Shown here: piece by piece, positions 12,826 through 24,920 of the stretch
Numbering within the stretch: the stretch's first letter is position 1
Layout of the letters: each line of letters starts with the position of its first letter
Source of the DNA: Hydnum rufescens UP504
Taxonomy: Eukaryota > Basidiomycota > Agaricomycetes > Cantharellales > Hydnaceae
Assembly: GCA_014904985.1 (NCBI GenBank)
Contig: MU128953.1
Coordinates: 62,001 to 126,000 of the forward strand
DNA length: 64,000 nucleotides
Reading direction: 5' to 3'
Position numbers and translations under genes: made by a program
The notes under the pieces: model-generated
Told to the model about the DNA's origin: nothing
Seen by the model: only the letters and a program-made list of their open reading frames with translations
The model's database searches: none

Positions 12826-14126
12826 ATGCCGTTTGGTGAGATTGTCATCGGATCGCCCGGAAGTGGCAAGTCGACATATGCGTATGGGAAGTACCAAGTG
12901 CGCTTGTTCTTGTACAGGCGTTAGCCGTATCCTGACTTGTAACGTTGGGCGGACGTTCGCAGCTACTGAACGCACTAAATCGACCATGCATGGTTATAAA
13001 TCTTGATCCTGCGAATGACTCTGCACCATATCCATGTGCTATCTCTCTCTTCGAGCTTATCACGGTCCAACGTGTTATGGATGAGTACGACTTGGGTCCG
13101 AATGGTGCCATGCTCTTCTGCATGGAATACCTTGAAGCAAACTTCGACTGGCTTCAAGATCGTCTGAAACAGGAAGGGATCGGTGAAAATGATTGGGTAA
13201 TATTCGACTGTCCTGGCCAAGTCGAGCTTAGCACGAACCATGACAGTCTGAAGCACATTATCGATCGTTTGACCAAAATTGGCTTCAGAGTAGGCTCAAC
13301 GTCTGTTCTTGCGCAGGATGCTTCACTGGCTCATTTCCTAACCACCACATCTCCCCCATTATTCTAGCTTGCCGCTGTACACCTTTGTGATGCGCATTAC
13401 GTGACGGATGCAGCAAAATATATCTCTGTGGTTCTCCTGGCTCTGCGCACCATGTTACACATCGGCCTCCCTCACATCAATGTGCTCTCGAAGGTGGATC
13501 TGATAACTCAATACGGTGATCTGGGTGCGACCTTGTTTCGTCTGCCCTGATCCATCGCAAACTTACAGATCCACCGTAGAATTCAACCTTGATTTTTATA
13601 CTGAAGTGCAGGACCTTTCATACTTATCGAATGCCCTATCATCCTCATCCCCTCGATTCGCTGCTCTAAACATGCAAATATGCGAACTGATTGAGGACTT
13701 TGGCTATGTTGGTTTCGAGACACTCGCAGTCGAGGTCAGTCCAGTTCGCCCCGCCACTTCACTCATAAGCTCGACTGACTCGATCTGCGATAGGACAAGC
13801 AGTCTATGGTCCTCTTGATGCGCGTAGTCGATCGAGCACTGGGATACGCCTTCATCGCTTCTCCGGATGAAACCTCTGTGGCAATATCCCCGCCGAACGC
13901 CCCTCGCTCCAAAGTTGACAATCGACATGCATTGTTCACCTCTGTGGCATCAGTTATCCCCGATGCGCCGAAGGTTCAGGATGTACAGGAGCGGTGGGTG
14001 GATCACAAGGAAATTTGGGATGAATGGGAACGGGGAGAGTGGCGGCGCGAAGGTGCCGCTGTAGGTGCCGAGAAGGCGAGGAAAGCGAAAGAAGGGCAAG
14101 AAGGGCATCCAGTGGTTCCATCTTGA
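12826..14126 (+). CDS. GPN2: GPN-loop GTPase 2 (Gpn2/Npa3-related)
   Basis: A GPN-loop GTPase; the family assists assembly and nuclear import of RNA polymerases II and III. Five exons were resolved: 12826-12897, 12963-13289, 13368-13524, 13580-13734 and 13794-14126, giving 347 residues. The first exon holds [20 protein letters not shown] with the P-loop GSPGSGKST. Exon 2 has the switch region VINLDPAND, the family-defining GPN tripeptide in [17 protein letters not shown], and the DCPGQVEL motif. Exon 3 carries INVLSKVDL, the base-specificity motif. The [15 protein letters not shown] segment after intron 3 is typical of Gpn2 rather than Gpn1 or Gpn3. The intron 3 acceptor is the CCGTAG at 13577-13579; using the earlier CAG would create a stop. 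The C-terminus is lysine- and glutamate-rich. It converges on the potassium channel gene. Confidence 0.93.
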
Positions 14127-14302
14127 AAGAACGTATATGACGGAGCCCGCCATGCTGCAGACAATACGTAGCACACTAATGATTCTAATCTACGTAGCGA
14201 AGTACAGACAACATTGCTTCTACAGCCTATAACCCAAATATCCCTAATTGCATGAGAAGAACTCGAATCTGAATCCAGCGGCCTGTCAAATAATTTCCAG
14301 GT

Positions 14303-17098
14303 TTAAAGAAGCCCCCTCTCGATGTCCGGTGAGCGAGGAACTGATGAGGTCGAAGATAGCGTATCAATGGAAGTCGAAGGTTCCGAAGTGTCACTGTTTG
14401 TTCGCGAAAGACCTGAGGGTCCAGATGGAGTCTCCGAGGTGGTAGTGGATCCGGCACCCGAGTCCTTCGTGAGTGCCATCGCGGCTTGCATCAATCGATT
14501 GAAACTTCCTAATGAGTGCGAAAAAGTAAGTGATTTTGGCAAATTATTCGCAGATCCACACTCACTATCATAACTCATTACATAGAGGGTCTAGGGAGAA
14601 TATCATAAACCCATCCGAAGGACATAAAAATAACGAACGAAAACACACTTGTCTCATTTCTGGATGACTCAGGATAATCTCCTGGGTCGCCTCATCTTCT
14701 TCCAGCATCTCGGCGATTAGCAAATCCTTCAACGCCTTCGACGGCGCCAAGTCTCGATGGCGTTTGTCGAGACCAAGGACGTGCCGCATATGGGGATGAT
14801 ACGTTCTCGCGTGTACGATCAGGTCTGCTGCTAGAGAGTCCATCTGGGCTCTACTTGCTGCAAGCCTGGCTTCGAGTGCACGCTCTTCTGCTCGTCTCTC
14901 GCTACGTGATTTGACTTTGAGGTAGATAAAGTTGTCGAAGGTTCCCTTCTCGAGAACGGCCCCAAATGCACCTGCGTACGCCTCACCAATTACCTAGCCG
15001 TCAACTGGAATCTAAGTATGCTTTAGTTCGGAACGTTTTAGACTTACACTAATTAAAATAGTGAGGCTGCCGACGCCGATGAGCGCCCAGAGAATAAAAA
15101 TCGCCCTCCCCGCCGGACTTCGCAATACCAGGTCACCATATCCAACTGTGCTCCATGCGATGAAGCCTTGGATGGGGCAGCAGAGAAAATCAGCAGAACA
15201 TGAAGAAATATGAGAAATCACCTCACAAAAATATACCGCAGTACCATAATCCCACTTTTCAGTGTGTGCGAAAATGAGGCTCCCAAGCAACCAGAAGACG
15301 ATAAATGCACCACCGGCTACCCCTAACTACCATACGGCGCCACGTAAAAACAGACTGAGAGAAAACGGTATTCATGGCTTACTTGTCTAAGGGAGTCGCT
15401 TTTCTCTGTGGCTTTTAGTTCGTCGCGGAAATCGGCGTCCAAATCAGGATGACCGGTGTGGGGAAGGAGGAGATGCAGATCTTCTTCTTTCTCTGCATGA
15501 TGGAGCTCTTCATGGACGTCGTGCGCGTGGTCCTCGTCCGTTCTGCGGCGGAAAATCTGGCGGACAATTGTAGTAGGCAGAAACAAGACCTTTGTAATTG
15601 CAGCTTGGATCTGACGCCGTGGTCTCGCTCGGGTGGCAGGTCCTTCAGGCCCTTCGCCGACCCTGGCGAACCCTCCAGAACCGCTCCCCGCCATTTCGTT
15701 GGTGGCAACATTCCTTCCTCTAAGAGCTTTATTTCGGATGACTCGTTTCCTTCTCTTTCTTCCGGAATGCCGAAAGGACTCGGATATAATTTCACGGATA
15801 GTTGCGACCGCCAGAGCCAGGTTCAAAATGGCGGTTATGAGGTAAAAGAATGTGAATATGCGCGTTTTAGTGCTGGAAGGAACCGACGTGAGTGTCTGAA
15901 ATCAGAAAAATATCTAAGTTGTGCAAACTTATGCTCCGGATATACATCCCCAAAACCTATAGCTGAAAATAGGGTAAATCCACGGCTCAAAAGTCTAATG
16001 AATCAGAAAGGACAGAGAACTGACTCTCAATGGACACAATAGTGAAATAGAGACCTTGCTGGAAAGGCACACCCAAGAGCATAGCGAAGACTCCAGCACC
16101 GATAGCAATCCAGATGAGTAGCATCATCACTATAATGACGAGGGAGCGTTGTTTATGAGTCAATCCAGAACCAGAGTTGGCGAAACGATCCGTCTTGATA
16201 TAGTCTATCACAAGTGTCACATTGGTAAGAGTACTGATAGTGGTGCTTGATACGGTGCTCCAGTATGCTTGGGCGTAAGTAAAGCCATCATCGTGTCTGC
16301 CAAACAAACCAAAAATAACAATTGCCGCTATATTTATCATATCTGAAATGTGATAAAGGCCGTGTGAGCAACCACCCCTTTCAATTGAAGAGTGAAGGTG
16401 CGAGCAAAAATGACCGTGGATCGTTAAGAATATCATGGCGAGGACAGTAGTCACTCTGACATGTCGCTCTAGAAATCGGCTAAGAAGTGAGAGATTTGCG
16501 ACCACGGCACATGTCATGGATATCCCGAGGCCGAGTTTAAGGACTGGGGATGAGCTTTGAGTATCATAAAGGTGGTTCTTGGGTGTAGCCACTCAACTCT
16601 TTGAATTTGGCCGATATTCATGCATTTCATGGGTTCGTCTATTAACTCGAACATACCACTGAGCACACAAATTAGTCGACGTCTAAGCGTCTAACCCTGT
16701 CTTAAACTGTATGGTGACCAACGTGCTCGGTGAGACCAGGGATCTCTAGCAAGATAGCGAATGGGATAAGGAGGCCAGAAGCGATAGGAAGCCAACTGAG
16801 GGATAGTTAGTTAGACCAAGCGCATAGATAGTTTCGCATTGGTAAACCGTAGGATTGACCGGTATCTGGGATGGAACTCTGGGGGCCGATCATACTGCAA
16901 TATGAACGCGATGATCGTGCCAAACCATCCTCTCTTGACACTGGGAAGAGCATTGGGTGGGTGATGTGACGTAGAACGCGCTAGGAGGGAGGTGATTAGA
17001 TTTGTATCTTGAGGTGGTTCCAGCTCATTCGAGTCCTCTGCCGAATTTCGAAACCGAAAGCTTTGAACCAGAGGAATGAGTAGTTGCACACTAGGCAT
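14303..17098 (-). CDS. TOK1: TOK1-type two-pore outward-rectifying potassium channel
   Basis: A fungal plasma membrane potassium channel with eight membrane spans and two pore loops in one polypeptide. Translation begins at 17098 (MPSVQLLIPLVQSF). Hydrophobic segments follow at about 16720-16790, 16480-16590, 16290-16440 and 16080-16140. Pore 1 is split by an intron: SIE in one exon joins TIGFGD in the next (about 15945-16045). A long hydrophilic loop rich in arginine, histidine and acidic residues (about 15410-15830) separates it from pore 2, WSTVGYGDLVLRSPAGRAIF (about 15080-15160). The tail (14303-14860) is hydrophilic, first with MDSLAADLIVHARTYHPHMR and then serine- and threonine-rich, ending PDIERGLL. 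Both selectivity filters are intact. It is divergent from the ChAPs gene with 100 bp between start codons. Confidence 0.9.
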
Positions 17099-17198
17099 CG
17101 CTCATACTATTTCAAAGGTCAAGGTGGTACTTCAGTGAACTCTATTAAGTCTTGGTTCTTCCCGGCAAGTCCCGAACCTCAAAACTCTGTCACCTGTA
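17099..17198. promoter_or_regulatory. Shared divergent promoter, TOK1/ChAPs
   Basis: The 100 bp gap between the two divergent start codons must serve both genes. No TATA box stands out. Inferred from position. Confidence 0.55.
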
Positions 17199-20069
17199 AT
17201 GAGCGAGACGTTCAAGGACATTCCGGAGTTTTTCGAGGTTCGTAAGACATTCCAAAGTGCTAACACGCGTATTTAGCCCCGATTAAAATAGGTTGACAAG
17301 GAAGAATCGTTAACCGCCCGCACCGACACTCTCAGTGAGCTACAGTACATTTCATTCTGACACGTAAATTGTCGTTAAGCTCTGTCTTCCAGGTACTTTT
17401 AGGGAGCTTGGTCCGCCAGACCTCTGTCATGTTGTGAAAAGTACCGGTGGGCGAGCTGCCCCTGATGTTCGTAATTTCCGTGGTTGTCACCTGCTATCGC
17501 TCACGATATGCGTGGATCAGATGTCATCATATCACTACGTCTCTGGGGTCGATGCCTCATCTTCCGCTTCTCTGGCCGCCTATCTTAATTCCCTCACGTA
17601 TGCTATCGAGGAGACGTCTGCCTGGTTCTCAAAAAGTGCGATATGGAGAGTTCGTAGTGGTACCTATTGGTAAGCTAGCGCTCGATCCCGTCCCTGTACA
17701 TTACCTAGTTTCCATTTTAATTCTTGAAATAGTTGTTTTAATGCCTTTTCACGAGTCGATGTTCGAGTCGATGTCAAGATCCCTGGGGGTGTGAACGCCT
17801 ACGTTGTAGATCCTCGCGGGGACCGGTTCGTTAGCGTTTTACCCTTCGCTCCCGGACGCTGAAATCCAATCTCATGTGTAGACATCAACCAACACCAGAG
17901 ATATGGCAGGAGACCTACTTGTCTGCGCTGCTACGCGCAATTCTCTACGCCGATGATCCAAATTATTCTCTCCAAGGATTCCGAAAGTTGGATCCCATTA
18001 CAAGCCCTGAAGGAGAGCTCCGCTTCTTACAAGCAGCCGAAGCACTCTTTCACAAAGGTTGGCAACTAGGCTCTGAGCCGGAAATCCAGGTTGCCAGCAT
18101 TGTATCAAATCACTTGACCTCTGGCATCTTGAAATACTTTGGTGACAGCTCCCGTTTTGATCAAGCCGTAAACCTGTTTGAGAAACTGCACCAACGCGAG
18201 CCCGAAGTTGCCTCCCTTCTGGCCCAGGGATACATTGGAATGAGTGAGCGGATGTCAGCGTCCGAAGCATACCCTGTCCTCATCTCTCTCTCACTAGATG
18301 CCGAAGTGAAAGCCGTGGAGGTGATGGCAAGTGCACTTCGAGAGAATCCACAGTCCTACACCCTCCTCCATGTACAATGCGATTTCCTCCGATCTAAAGG
18401 GCAAATCGAATGGGCTGTCAAGCTGGCTCGGCAGGCCGTGAATTGCGCCCCAAGCGAGTTCGTTACCTGGGCTAAACTTAGCGAGGTATATATCGAAATG
18501 GGCAAGTTTGAATCAGTGCGTCCTGTACTTGGTCACAAAACTTCATGATATATTCATCATACGTGTTCACTCAACAGGCTCTCCTCACTCTTAACTCGTG
18601 CCCTATGTTCACGTACAACGAGCGTGACTTGCATCGCATGCCTACACCCTCAAAAACCCATCTTCCGATAAAGCAATATATCAGTGAATCTCGGATTTTG
18701 GAAGATTATGTGCCTGGTGACAATGAGGTACGCACATGGATCCAATTCCAGATCTTGTGTTATTGCTGATAATGGCTCCAGGCCGACCCCGCATTAGTTC
18801 GTCTCCCAGCTCCAGGACTCCGGGGCACTTTCGCGCGGGCATACTCTCTTCTTACAAAATTGGTATCTCAAATCGGTTGGGACGAACTCCTTAAGACTCG
18901 ATCAGCAGTGTTCGTGATGGAAGAGGAATATCGGATGCAAAAAGTTCATTCGGACGCTCGAATATCTGACACAGAACCATTACCCACTAACGGCGTCATT
19001 TACGAGGATGGGTCTGTTCGCGACTCGGGTGTGAGCGGCATGTCGAACACAACTGGACGACGGGATGTTGCGGATGACGATGCCTCCATCCGCGCCATAG
19101 TAGGCCGTAGTGACCCTTCTGATTCCGCATCACCCCTCACCACCGAGATCCCGATTATCAAGGTATCTTCGGAGTCCGATAGGAGTCCCGAGTTGGAAGA
19201 GAGCCCAGCTGTGACTGAAGCAGAAACCAATGACACCGCTGTCTCGTCAGAGCGGGACGTGTCGAAGTCTCCGGTCGAATCCGCTAAAGATGAAGTTGAG
19301 CGGCCGCGTCAGGCTGCAGCCAATGAAGAAGACAACTCTGATGGACACACCGTCCCGGCAACCCAAGACTTCTCATTTAGTAACAAAAGACTTTGCGAAC
19401 GTTGGCTGGACAACTTGTTCATGGTACTCTATGAGGTACATGATATATTTGCGTGAGCCAGTCCCCATCTGCTGATTCATGTCACCTGTCAGGACCTACG
19501 CATCTGGACAATCTTCCGCGCCGAAGTCGCTCACTTCAAAACCCAACATGTTGTGTATCGTAAAACTGGGACTGAGTGGGAGATTCTCGGGGATTTAGGC
19601 GCACGGTTGCACCACAAAGAGGAAGCGAAAGAGGCATATCAGCGTTGTTTGGACGCTAAATTCTCTGCGAAGGCGTGGATGAAGCTCCTGGAAATGTACG
19701 TGGCAGAGGGGGATCTCGGAAAATCTTTGAACGCTGCGATCCGGCTGAGCGCCCATCAACAACGGTGCGTCCTTCCATTCTTGATAGTACCGCGCATGTT
19801 TCTCAACTACATCCGCGGCGTAGGTGGTACGCTGAGAGCTCTGTGAGTTTGTTCCACCTCTCATTCATTCTGGCTCCTGACGCTAACTGAATTGGTGTTA
19901 GTATCCGACCGCCACAGCCAAGCATCTATTCAAACTTGGTCAATTGCATGGCTTTGAAAAAATCAATAACACTCTAACGAGTATGGGTCTTGCTCATGCG
20001 ATCTTGATCGTGGTGCAAGGCTATCTACAGTATGGAAGAACTTTCAAAGTGGAGGGCTATGATTTTTAG
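17199..20069 (+). CDS. ChAPs family protein (Chs5-Arf1-binding, exomer component; Bch1/Bud7/Chs6-like)
   Basis: Exomer is a trans-Golgi complex in which ChAPs proteins and Chs5 bind Arf1 and export selected cargo such as chitin synthase to the plasma membrane. The ATG at 17199 begins MSETFKDIPEFFE. The TPR-like body reads EIQVASIVSNHLTSGILKYF, VASLLAQGYIGM and VQCDFLRSKGQIEWAVKLAR. The family signature ALLTLNSCPMFTYNERDLHR with MPTPSKTHLP lies at about 18576-18680 across a splice. A long serine- and acid-rich insert (about 18960-19380) precedes the last TPR exons, including LHHKEEAKEAYQRCLDAKFS. The protein ends TFKVEGYDF at 20069, the conserved ChAPs C-terminus. Which yeast paralogue it equals cannot be told; Agaricomycetes usually have few copies (family knowledge). 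Confidence 0.9.
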
Positions 20070-20458
20070 ATGGGATCATGAATGACCTCGGTGTATTTAT
20101 GGAGGTGGCTCCCTGTTTTTACTTGATATTGATCAAAGCTTGTTTCTCATCGTATGTTTGGGAAATTTTGTCAGCACCAGGGGTTCCGGTGCCAACCAAT
20201 ACCCCGTACGACAGAGTACCATGCCAGTGGCATCCGTATATTATATATGTAGTACTCATAACTGTGCTGCTCTACAGTACATGGAGACGGCTTATTGTGT
20301 TGTGACTGGAACCCGGAGGTAAAACCCGACATCGCATTTCGCTATCCATTATACGTCCATAACATCATCAAATACAGCAAATCCACCAGAAGGTTTGGTT
20401 TCGACCAAAATACAACCAAAGCACCCCGGATAAATTTACAGAGAAGGTATAAAGCAAT
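20070..20458. other. Intergenic, between convergent ChAPs and ATG18 genes
   Basis: 389 bp holding the two 3' UTRs. Nothing else was recognised. Confidence 0.6.
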
Positions 20459-22115
20459 TCATTCCGAAGCCGCATCTCCCTCTGAGTCCAGTAGGCTATA
20501 AACAAGCGGTTAGAGAGGCATTGGAATTGGGGGGGAACAAATATGACACGAACCTGTATTGCTTCATCAAGGAGCATTCCCCTCCATTCTCCAAGTCGAT
20601 GTTGTATGAATAGAAATACCCCTCAGATGATACCACCATGATATGCGGCATGTTGCTGCGTGGAGCAAGAATGAGACAATGTCAGGCAGCCAGTGGATTG
20701 GGGTCAAACCTGCTGAGGGCAACAATACACCGCACTCCAGATGTTGGGAGCTTCAGGTATGCGAAGTCCCTCGACGGCTCCCACATTTCTGTAAGTGTAT
20801 TGGGGAGGTAACCACTCATACCGCCAGCGATATTTCTTGTGAGCCCCACAGATCTGCGTCGAAGTGCTTGACTACTGGGAAAGAGCAATCAGCAGCGTCA
20901 CGCAAGTAGGGAATAAGGTCACGCACGCCACATTCCCATTCTTCTTCTTGCCGTCAATAAAGGCCTCGTAACCTCCTTCAAGACCGCCTTGCCCTCGCCC
21001 ATCCTGACTGTCGACGGATCCAGCAGGACTGCTGGGAGTTGCTCCTCGCTTGGGGTCCCCGCCTTTTTGACCAGATAGCCGGAATATGTGGACAGTATCT
21101 GTCGCCGAACTGACGGCGAGTAGACTAGAAACGGTGTTGAACGAAATCGAATGGATCTTGGCTTCTCGTGTGCCCCGCCGAAACTGGTACAACTTCTCAG
21201 CTGTGGGGATCGCAAAGACTCGAATGACTGTTCCTTTGTCGGAAGCAGTGGCAAGGAGAGTTCCAGTCGAGTTAATAGCAAGATGAGAAATAGGCGATTT
21301 ATGGGCTTGAATGACATTTACGACAGTCAAAGTCCGCGTATCGAAAATAAGAACATCGCCAGAGAGACTGCCAGAAGCCGACTGGGCGGAGCGCGTATGT
21401 GCCGAGGTGGAAAGGGGGGAGGTGGGTGATGGAACGGGAGAAGGGTAAGCGAGGTAGGATGGTTCAGAGGAAGGAGACAAAGCGCAAATCGCTGCAGCAG
21501 GTGAAGAGAGAGGGGTTAGGAGCATACGAGCCAATGATTGCAGACTGCACGATACCTTCGGGATTCTTTGTCGTGTCAATGACATGAAGAAGTCTCATGT
21601 TACTAATGTCATAAATGTAGATCTCAGTCTCGAGCACGACCACCAAGGTCTTGCGGTTCAGCTTGACCGCCAAAATGGAGGAAGGAAAGAGGAGCTCGCA
21701 GATCATTGATTGTCGCTGTGAAAGCCAGCATCAGGGAGAATCATCAGAGGAAAGGACATGTTCCAAGCTAACCTTGGTGTTAACAATCTGTAGTTTGCGT
21801 GGGCTGGACTGAGGATGGTCGGCTGCGCCTACGAGCGCGATCAAGGAAGTACAGAAAAGCATTTCCACGATGCCTTTGGCCCCGTCATCTAGGAACAGAA
21901 TATCAGCTACATAATCACACCCGAAGGCAGGGCCATAAGTACTCTTCGTGTATACTCGACCAAATGGATCGCAGTTGGTAATACTGTACCCCTTTCGAGT
22001 GCCTACCGACACGCAGCTAGACGTGAAACATACTGAGAGTCCACCCATACTGAAGACGGCGCACAATTGCTCACGAAAAGTCCTGGTTGAAGTTGGCAAA
22101 CAACATTTGATTCAT
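20459..22115 (-). CDS. ATG18: PROPPIN Atg18 (phosphoinositide-binding autophagy protein)
   Basis: A seven-bladed beta-propeller that binds PtdIns3P and PtdIns(3,5)P2 and works in autophagosome formation and vacuole membrane dynamics. The start at 22115 reads [14 protein letters not shown]; an intron then leads to [20 protein letters not shown], together the usual Atg18 N-terminus. Later exons give [34 protein letters not shown] and [17 protein letters not shown]. The lipid-binding signature FRRG is intact in [20 protein letters not shown] (about 21140-21200). An insert rich in Ser, Pro and Gly sits before [14 protein letters not shown], and the protein ends [12 protein letters not shown] before a TGA at 20459-20461. 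A longer upstream frame (from 22230) overlaps the neighbouring gene and is less likely the true start. Confidence 0.92.
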
Positions 22116-22221
22116 GGTCATAGTGAAAGCGCGTGTAAGGACCCCGGAAACTTCCGTCCTGACTCGTGGGTCGTGTTTCTATTCCCCCCCAACGACGAGC
22201 ATCAGTGAGGAGCTGAGGATC
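22116..22221. promoter_or_regulatory. Shared divergent promoter, ATG18/uncharacterised gene
   Basis: 106 bp separate the ATG18 start from the start of the next gene. Inferred from position only; no strong core promoter element was recognised. Confidence 0.5.
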
Positions 22222-23538
22222 ATGAGCCATTTCTCTATATTCGACCAGATTCGGGCTTGCCTTCCCTGTCTCCGCACTCCGGCTGTTGACAGCGATGACG
22301 ATGTTCTCGAGGCTGGGAGAGGGGTTCCGGAACTAGACAGATTATTGTTCGACACCGAGCACGATCCGACTCATGCCGACGCCGATGCTATGTCTCTCCA
22401 TTCCAATATGGGGATCGGTCGCTCTAGAAAAAAAAGGCAACGGCGTATGAACGGTGGCAAAACTGTCCGGTTATTCGGATATGACCTTTTTGGGCGACCC
22501 CATCCCCTAACCACTTCTTCTCCTGGATCTGAGGACGAATCGTCTGCACTTGCCCCGCCGGAGGGGCCGCCCCGTAGTCGATCGACGTCTGGTTCTCTAG
22601 ACGCAGACGCTGCACCTCTCCCGGAGGCCACTATTGCGAACCTCTCGCGCGATGCTTTGAAGTGGACACCTTCATTGACGGACGAACAAATCCTCAGAGA
22701 GGAGCAGGAGCAGATGGAGAAGGAAGAACGTAGGGCGAGGCGTGCTGCTCGTCGATTGCGCAAACAACAGGCAGCCACCAAGGCATCCCAAGACCTGGAA
22801 GAAACTCCTGCGTTTGAAGGCGTGGAATTTGAGGGTTTCCCAGGTGGAAATGCCACCTTGGCGCGGGATGCTTTTCGTCCCCCTTCCATGCAGTTTGAAG
22901 ATGACGGTGAATTCGGTCCTTATGTGGATGTACCCAAAGGGAGGCCAGAGGAGGCGAATCGTGAAGAATCTGAGGATGAGGCGGATGCTGGTGGCGAGTA
23001 TAATCGGCGATCCAAGAAGTCAGCCAATTCTGGCTCGGGAGATGGGAGCAGTTCCCGTTCCAGGTCGTACAAGTCATCTTCAATCACTGATGGATCGCTT
23101 TATGCCCCACCACACACCACCAGGCACTCCAGGTCGCATGGACTCAACCTCATCCAGCAACAAAAAGCTCCACATAATATACCACTTCCACCGTCATCGG
23201 CTGGTGGATCCCAATCCGACCTTGAGCGCCCGCCCCTGCGCCTCAAAACAAGCAAGTTGCGCGGTCGTTCTGCTCATTCCCGATCTTCTGCATCTACTTC
23301 GCAACCGCCTTCTACGCCATCCCCCGGACCCGATCCAATTTCCTCCGCGCACATCCATGACGGAAACAATGTTTCATTTCAAGTTGGCATCGATCGGTTC
23401 GAAACACTCATCCATACCTCATCCCTTCTGAATCCTACTTCCTCTGACTTTCCTTCGACTGGATTCGGAGGTGTTCGTGGGAAGCGTTCAGGCCTCAGGG
23501 GTGGCCAAGGCGTGGCGCTTGCACGTACTAGGGATTAG
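22222..23538 (+). CDS. Uncharacterised 438-residue charged protein with Cys-rich N-terminus
   Basis: A single long exon. I take the ATG at 22222 (MSHFSIFDQIRACLPCLRTP); an in-frame ATG at 22114 would overlap ATG18. The N-terminus has two close cysteines in CLPCL, a possible palmitoylation site that could tether the protein to a membrane (inference). A basic patch RSRKKRQRR is followed by VRLFGYDLFGRPHPL, which looks like a conserved block. Residues around 150-195 form a likely coiled coil (ILREEQEQMEKEERRARRAA). The second half is acidic and then serine-rich and probably disordered. The C-terminus holds FQVGIDRFETLIHTSSLLNP and a Gly/Arg-rich end. I do not recognise the family. Codon use and length argue for a real gene, and the open frame has no interruptions. 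Confidence 0.78.
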   Translation: MSHFSIFDQIRACLPCLRTPAVDSDDDVLEAGRGVPELDRLLFDTEHDPTHADADAMSLHSNMGIGRSRKKRQRRMNGGKTVRLFGYDLFGRPHPLTTSSPGSEDESSALAPPEGPPRSRSTSGSLDADAAPLPEATIANLSRDALKWTPSLTDEQILREEQEQMEKEERRARRAARRLRKQQAATKASQDLEETPAFEGVEFEGFPGGNATLARDAFRPPSMQFEDDGEFGPYVDVPKGRPEEANREESEDEADAGGEYNRRSKKSANSGSGDGSSSRSRSYKSSSITDGSLYAPPHTTRHSRSHGLNLIQQQKAPHNIPLPPSSAGGSQSDLERPPLRLKTSKLRGRSAHSRSSASTSQPPSTPSPGPDPISSAHIHDGNNVSFQVGIDRFETLIHTSSLLNPTSSDFPSTGFGGVRGKRSGLRGGQGVALARTRD

Positions 23539-23942
23539 TATTGGCTGCCTTCTTCCAAACACGTTATCTGCATAGTCAGGCTATGCTCAGTTCCTGCAAT
23601 TCAGCTTTGTTATTAATTGTGTGTCAAAATAGAGACTACAATCTCCACGGACCTCGTGTATTTCCTCGAGTCAAAATAGAGTTTGGCAGGCATGCGTTTG
23701 TTGTATCGTTGCACGATTACAAGGCCCGTGTGCGCAAATTTACAGTAATTCGTTGAGCCCTGTTGTCCGCCGAAAACTGGGAAAACCGAAAACAACTACA
23801 GTGTCTTTCTGATTCGATTTTTGTACTACGATTTCGTGTTCACTAGTTTTTATCAAGGATTCGAACATCTCAGAATCGCCCGGGCTCTGTTGATAGCACT
23901 CGCGACTTCGCAGTTTGCCGAAGTCGCGTCTCCAAACAAACC
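23539..23942. other. Intergenic
   Basis: About 400 bp between two plus-strand genes, containing a 3' UTR and the next promoter. The stretch just before the next ATG is rich in CG-containing words. No gene recognised. Confidence 0.6.
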
Positions 23943-24920
23943 ATGTCCCCAGCCGAGGCCTCGACAGGCGGTGCCTCAGGGACCAGAAGCGGCTCGGTCA
24001 CGACCACAATGGACCCCTTGACAGCAAACCTCCTCGTCACTGAGATCCTCGGTTTCTCACCTCAACTTCTCCTTGACGATTTGACGAACATCCCACACAA
24101 CAACGTTCAACTCACCGTCGAAGCCGTGGAGACGTTCCTTCGCGCATGGGTAGAGAAGCAGGATCACTCGAAGAGACCCGCGTATGACAAAGAACTGGAA
24201 GAGGGCCTCGCAGCACTACAGACTCTCCTGGATTCACATTCAGATCGTGCGTTCGATCTATTCGAGGCCTGGGCGTGGAGGAATGTGTTCGAGATCCCAC
24301 CTGACATTCCGATCGTCATGCCACACCATGAAGGACTCGATCTCACTATTACGGATGAGGAGGAGAGAGCATTATACCTGGAGCTGGATTTGGCACGAAA
24401 GAAATTAGAAGCGGTGAGTTGCTGAACCCATGCTGCTGACGCAATTGCTCAGTGCAGTATCGGACTCCTCTGTTTCCTTTCGCAGACTAAGCGTATGGAG
24501 CTGCTATTAACCAAGGCAGTCAAAGCATCTTCTCAACGGCGAGCGCGGGCAGAGAAACAAGTGCAGGATGCCGAGTTCCTCACCTCAACTGAGCAACTCC
24601 TGTCAAGTATGAAGTGCTATTCTAGTTTATCTGCTCTCAACACTAATATTTCAACAGGCATACCACTCGTCACAGATCTGCACCATAAGGTGTCGCAAAT
24701 GACGGACACGAAGAAAATGAAAATACCCGATGATCTTCCACAGTTCAAGATCGATCCGGATAAACGGTTGTGGGAGGCCTCCCAGTCCGGTTTCCTATCG
24801 TGGATGACCTCAAGAGCCATTGAGATCACGAGAGGGCCTAGCGATGTGGATATGGACATGGATATTGGCGACGAACTCCCGGCTGCTCAATTTGCGAGAA
24901 AGATAGCTGAGAGGGCATAG
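23943..24920 (+). CDS. MTW1: Kinetochore protein Mis12/Mtw1
   Basis: Subunit of the Mis12 (MIND) complex, which joins centromeric chromatin to the Ndc80 microtubule-binding complex. The N-terminal domain reads LLVTEILGFSPQLLLDDLTN, matching the Mis12 opening helix-turn (EILGF.P). Further on, FEIPPDIPIVMPHHEGLDL fits the Mis12 PHHEGLD block. Helical, coiled-coil-forming sequence follows (EERALYLELDLARKKLEA, then an intron, then TKRMELLLTKAVKASSQRRA). Two introns were identified, one ending TTTCGCAG before 24486 and one ending CAACAG near 24657. The C-terminal part carries FKIDPDKRLWEASQSGFLSW. The ATG at 23943 is used; 24009 is an in-frame alternative that starts at MDPLTANLL and may be the true start. 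Confidence 0.85.

Noticed and set aside
14322..14573. 83-codon plus-strand frame MSGERGTDEVEDSVSMEVEG
   Set aside because: Lies antisense to the C-terminal exon of the potassium channel, which is supported by its continuity with the channel.
15449..16042. 197-codon plus-strand frame
   Set aside because: Antisense to the loop and pore 1 exons of the potassium channel; no family signal.
22114..22221. Upstream in-frame start for the gene at 22222
   Set aside because: It would overlap the ATG18 start codon on the other strand and adds 36 residues of random-looking sequence.
22371..22889. 172-codon minus-strand frame
   Set aside because: Shadow of the charged protein at 22222-23538.
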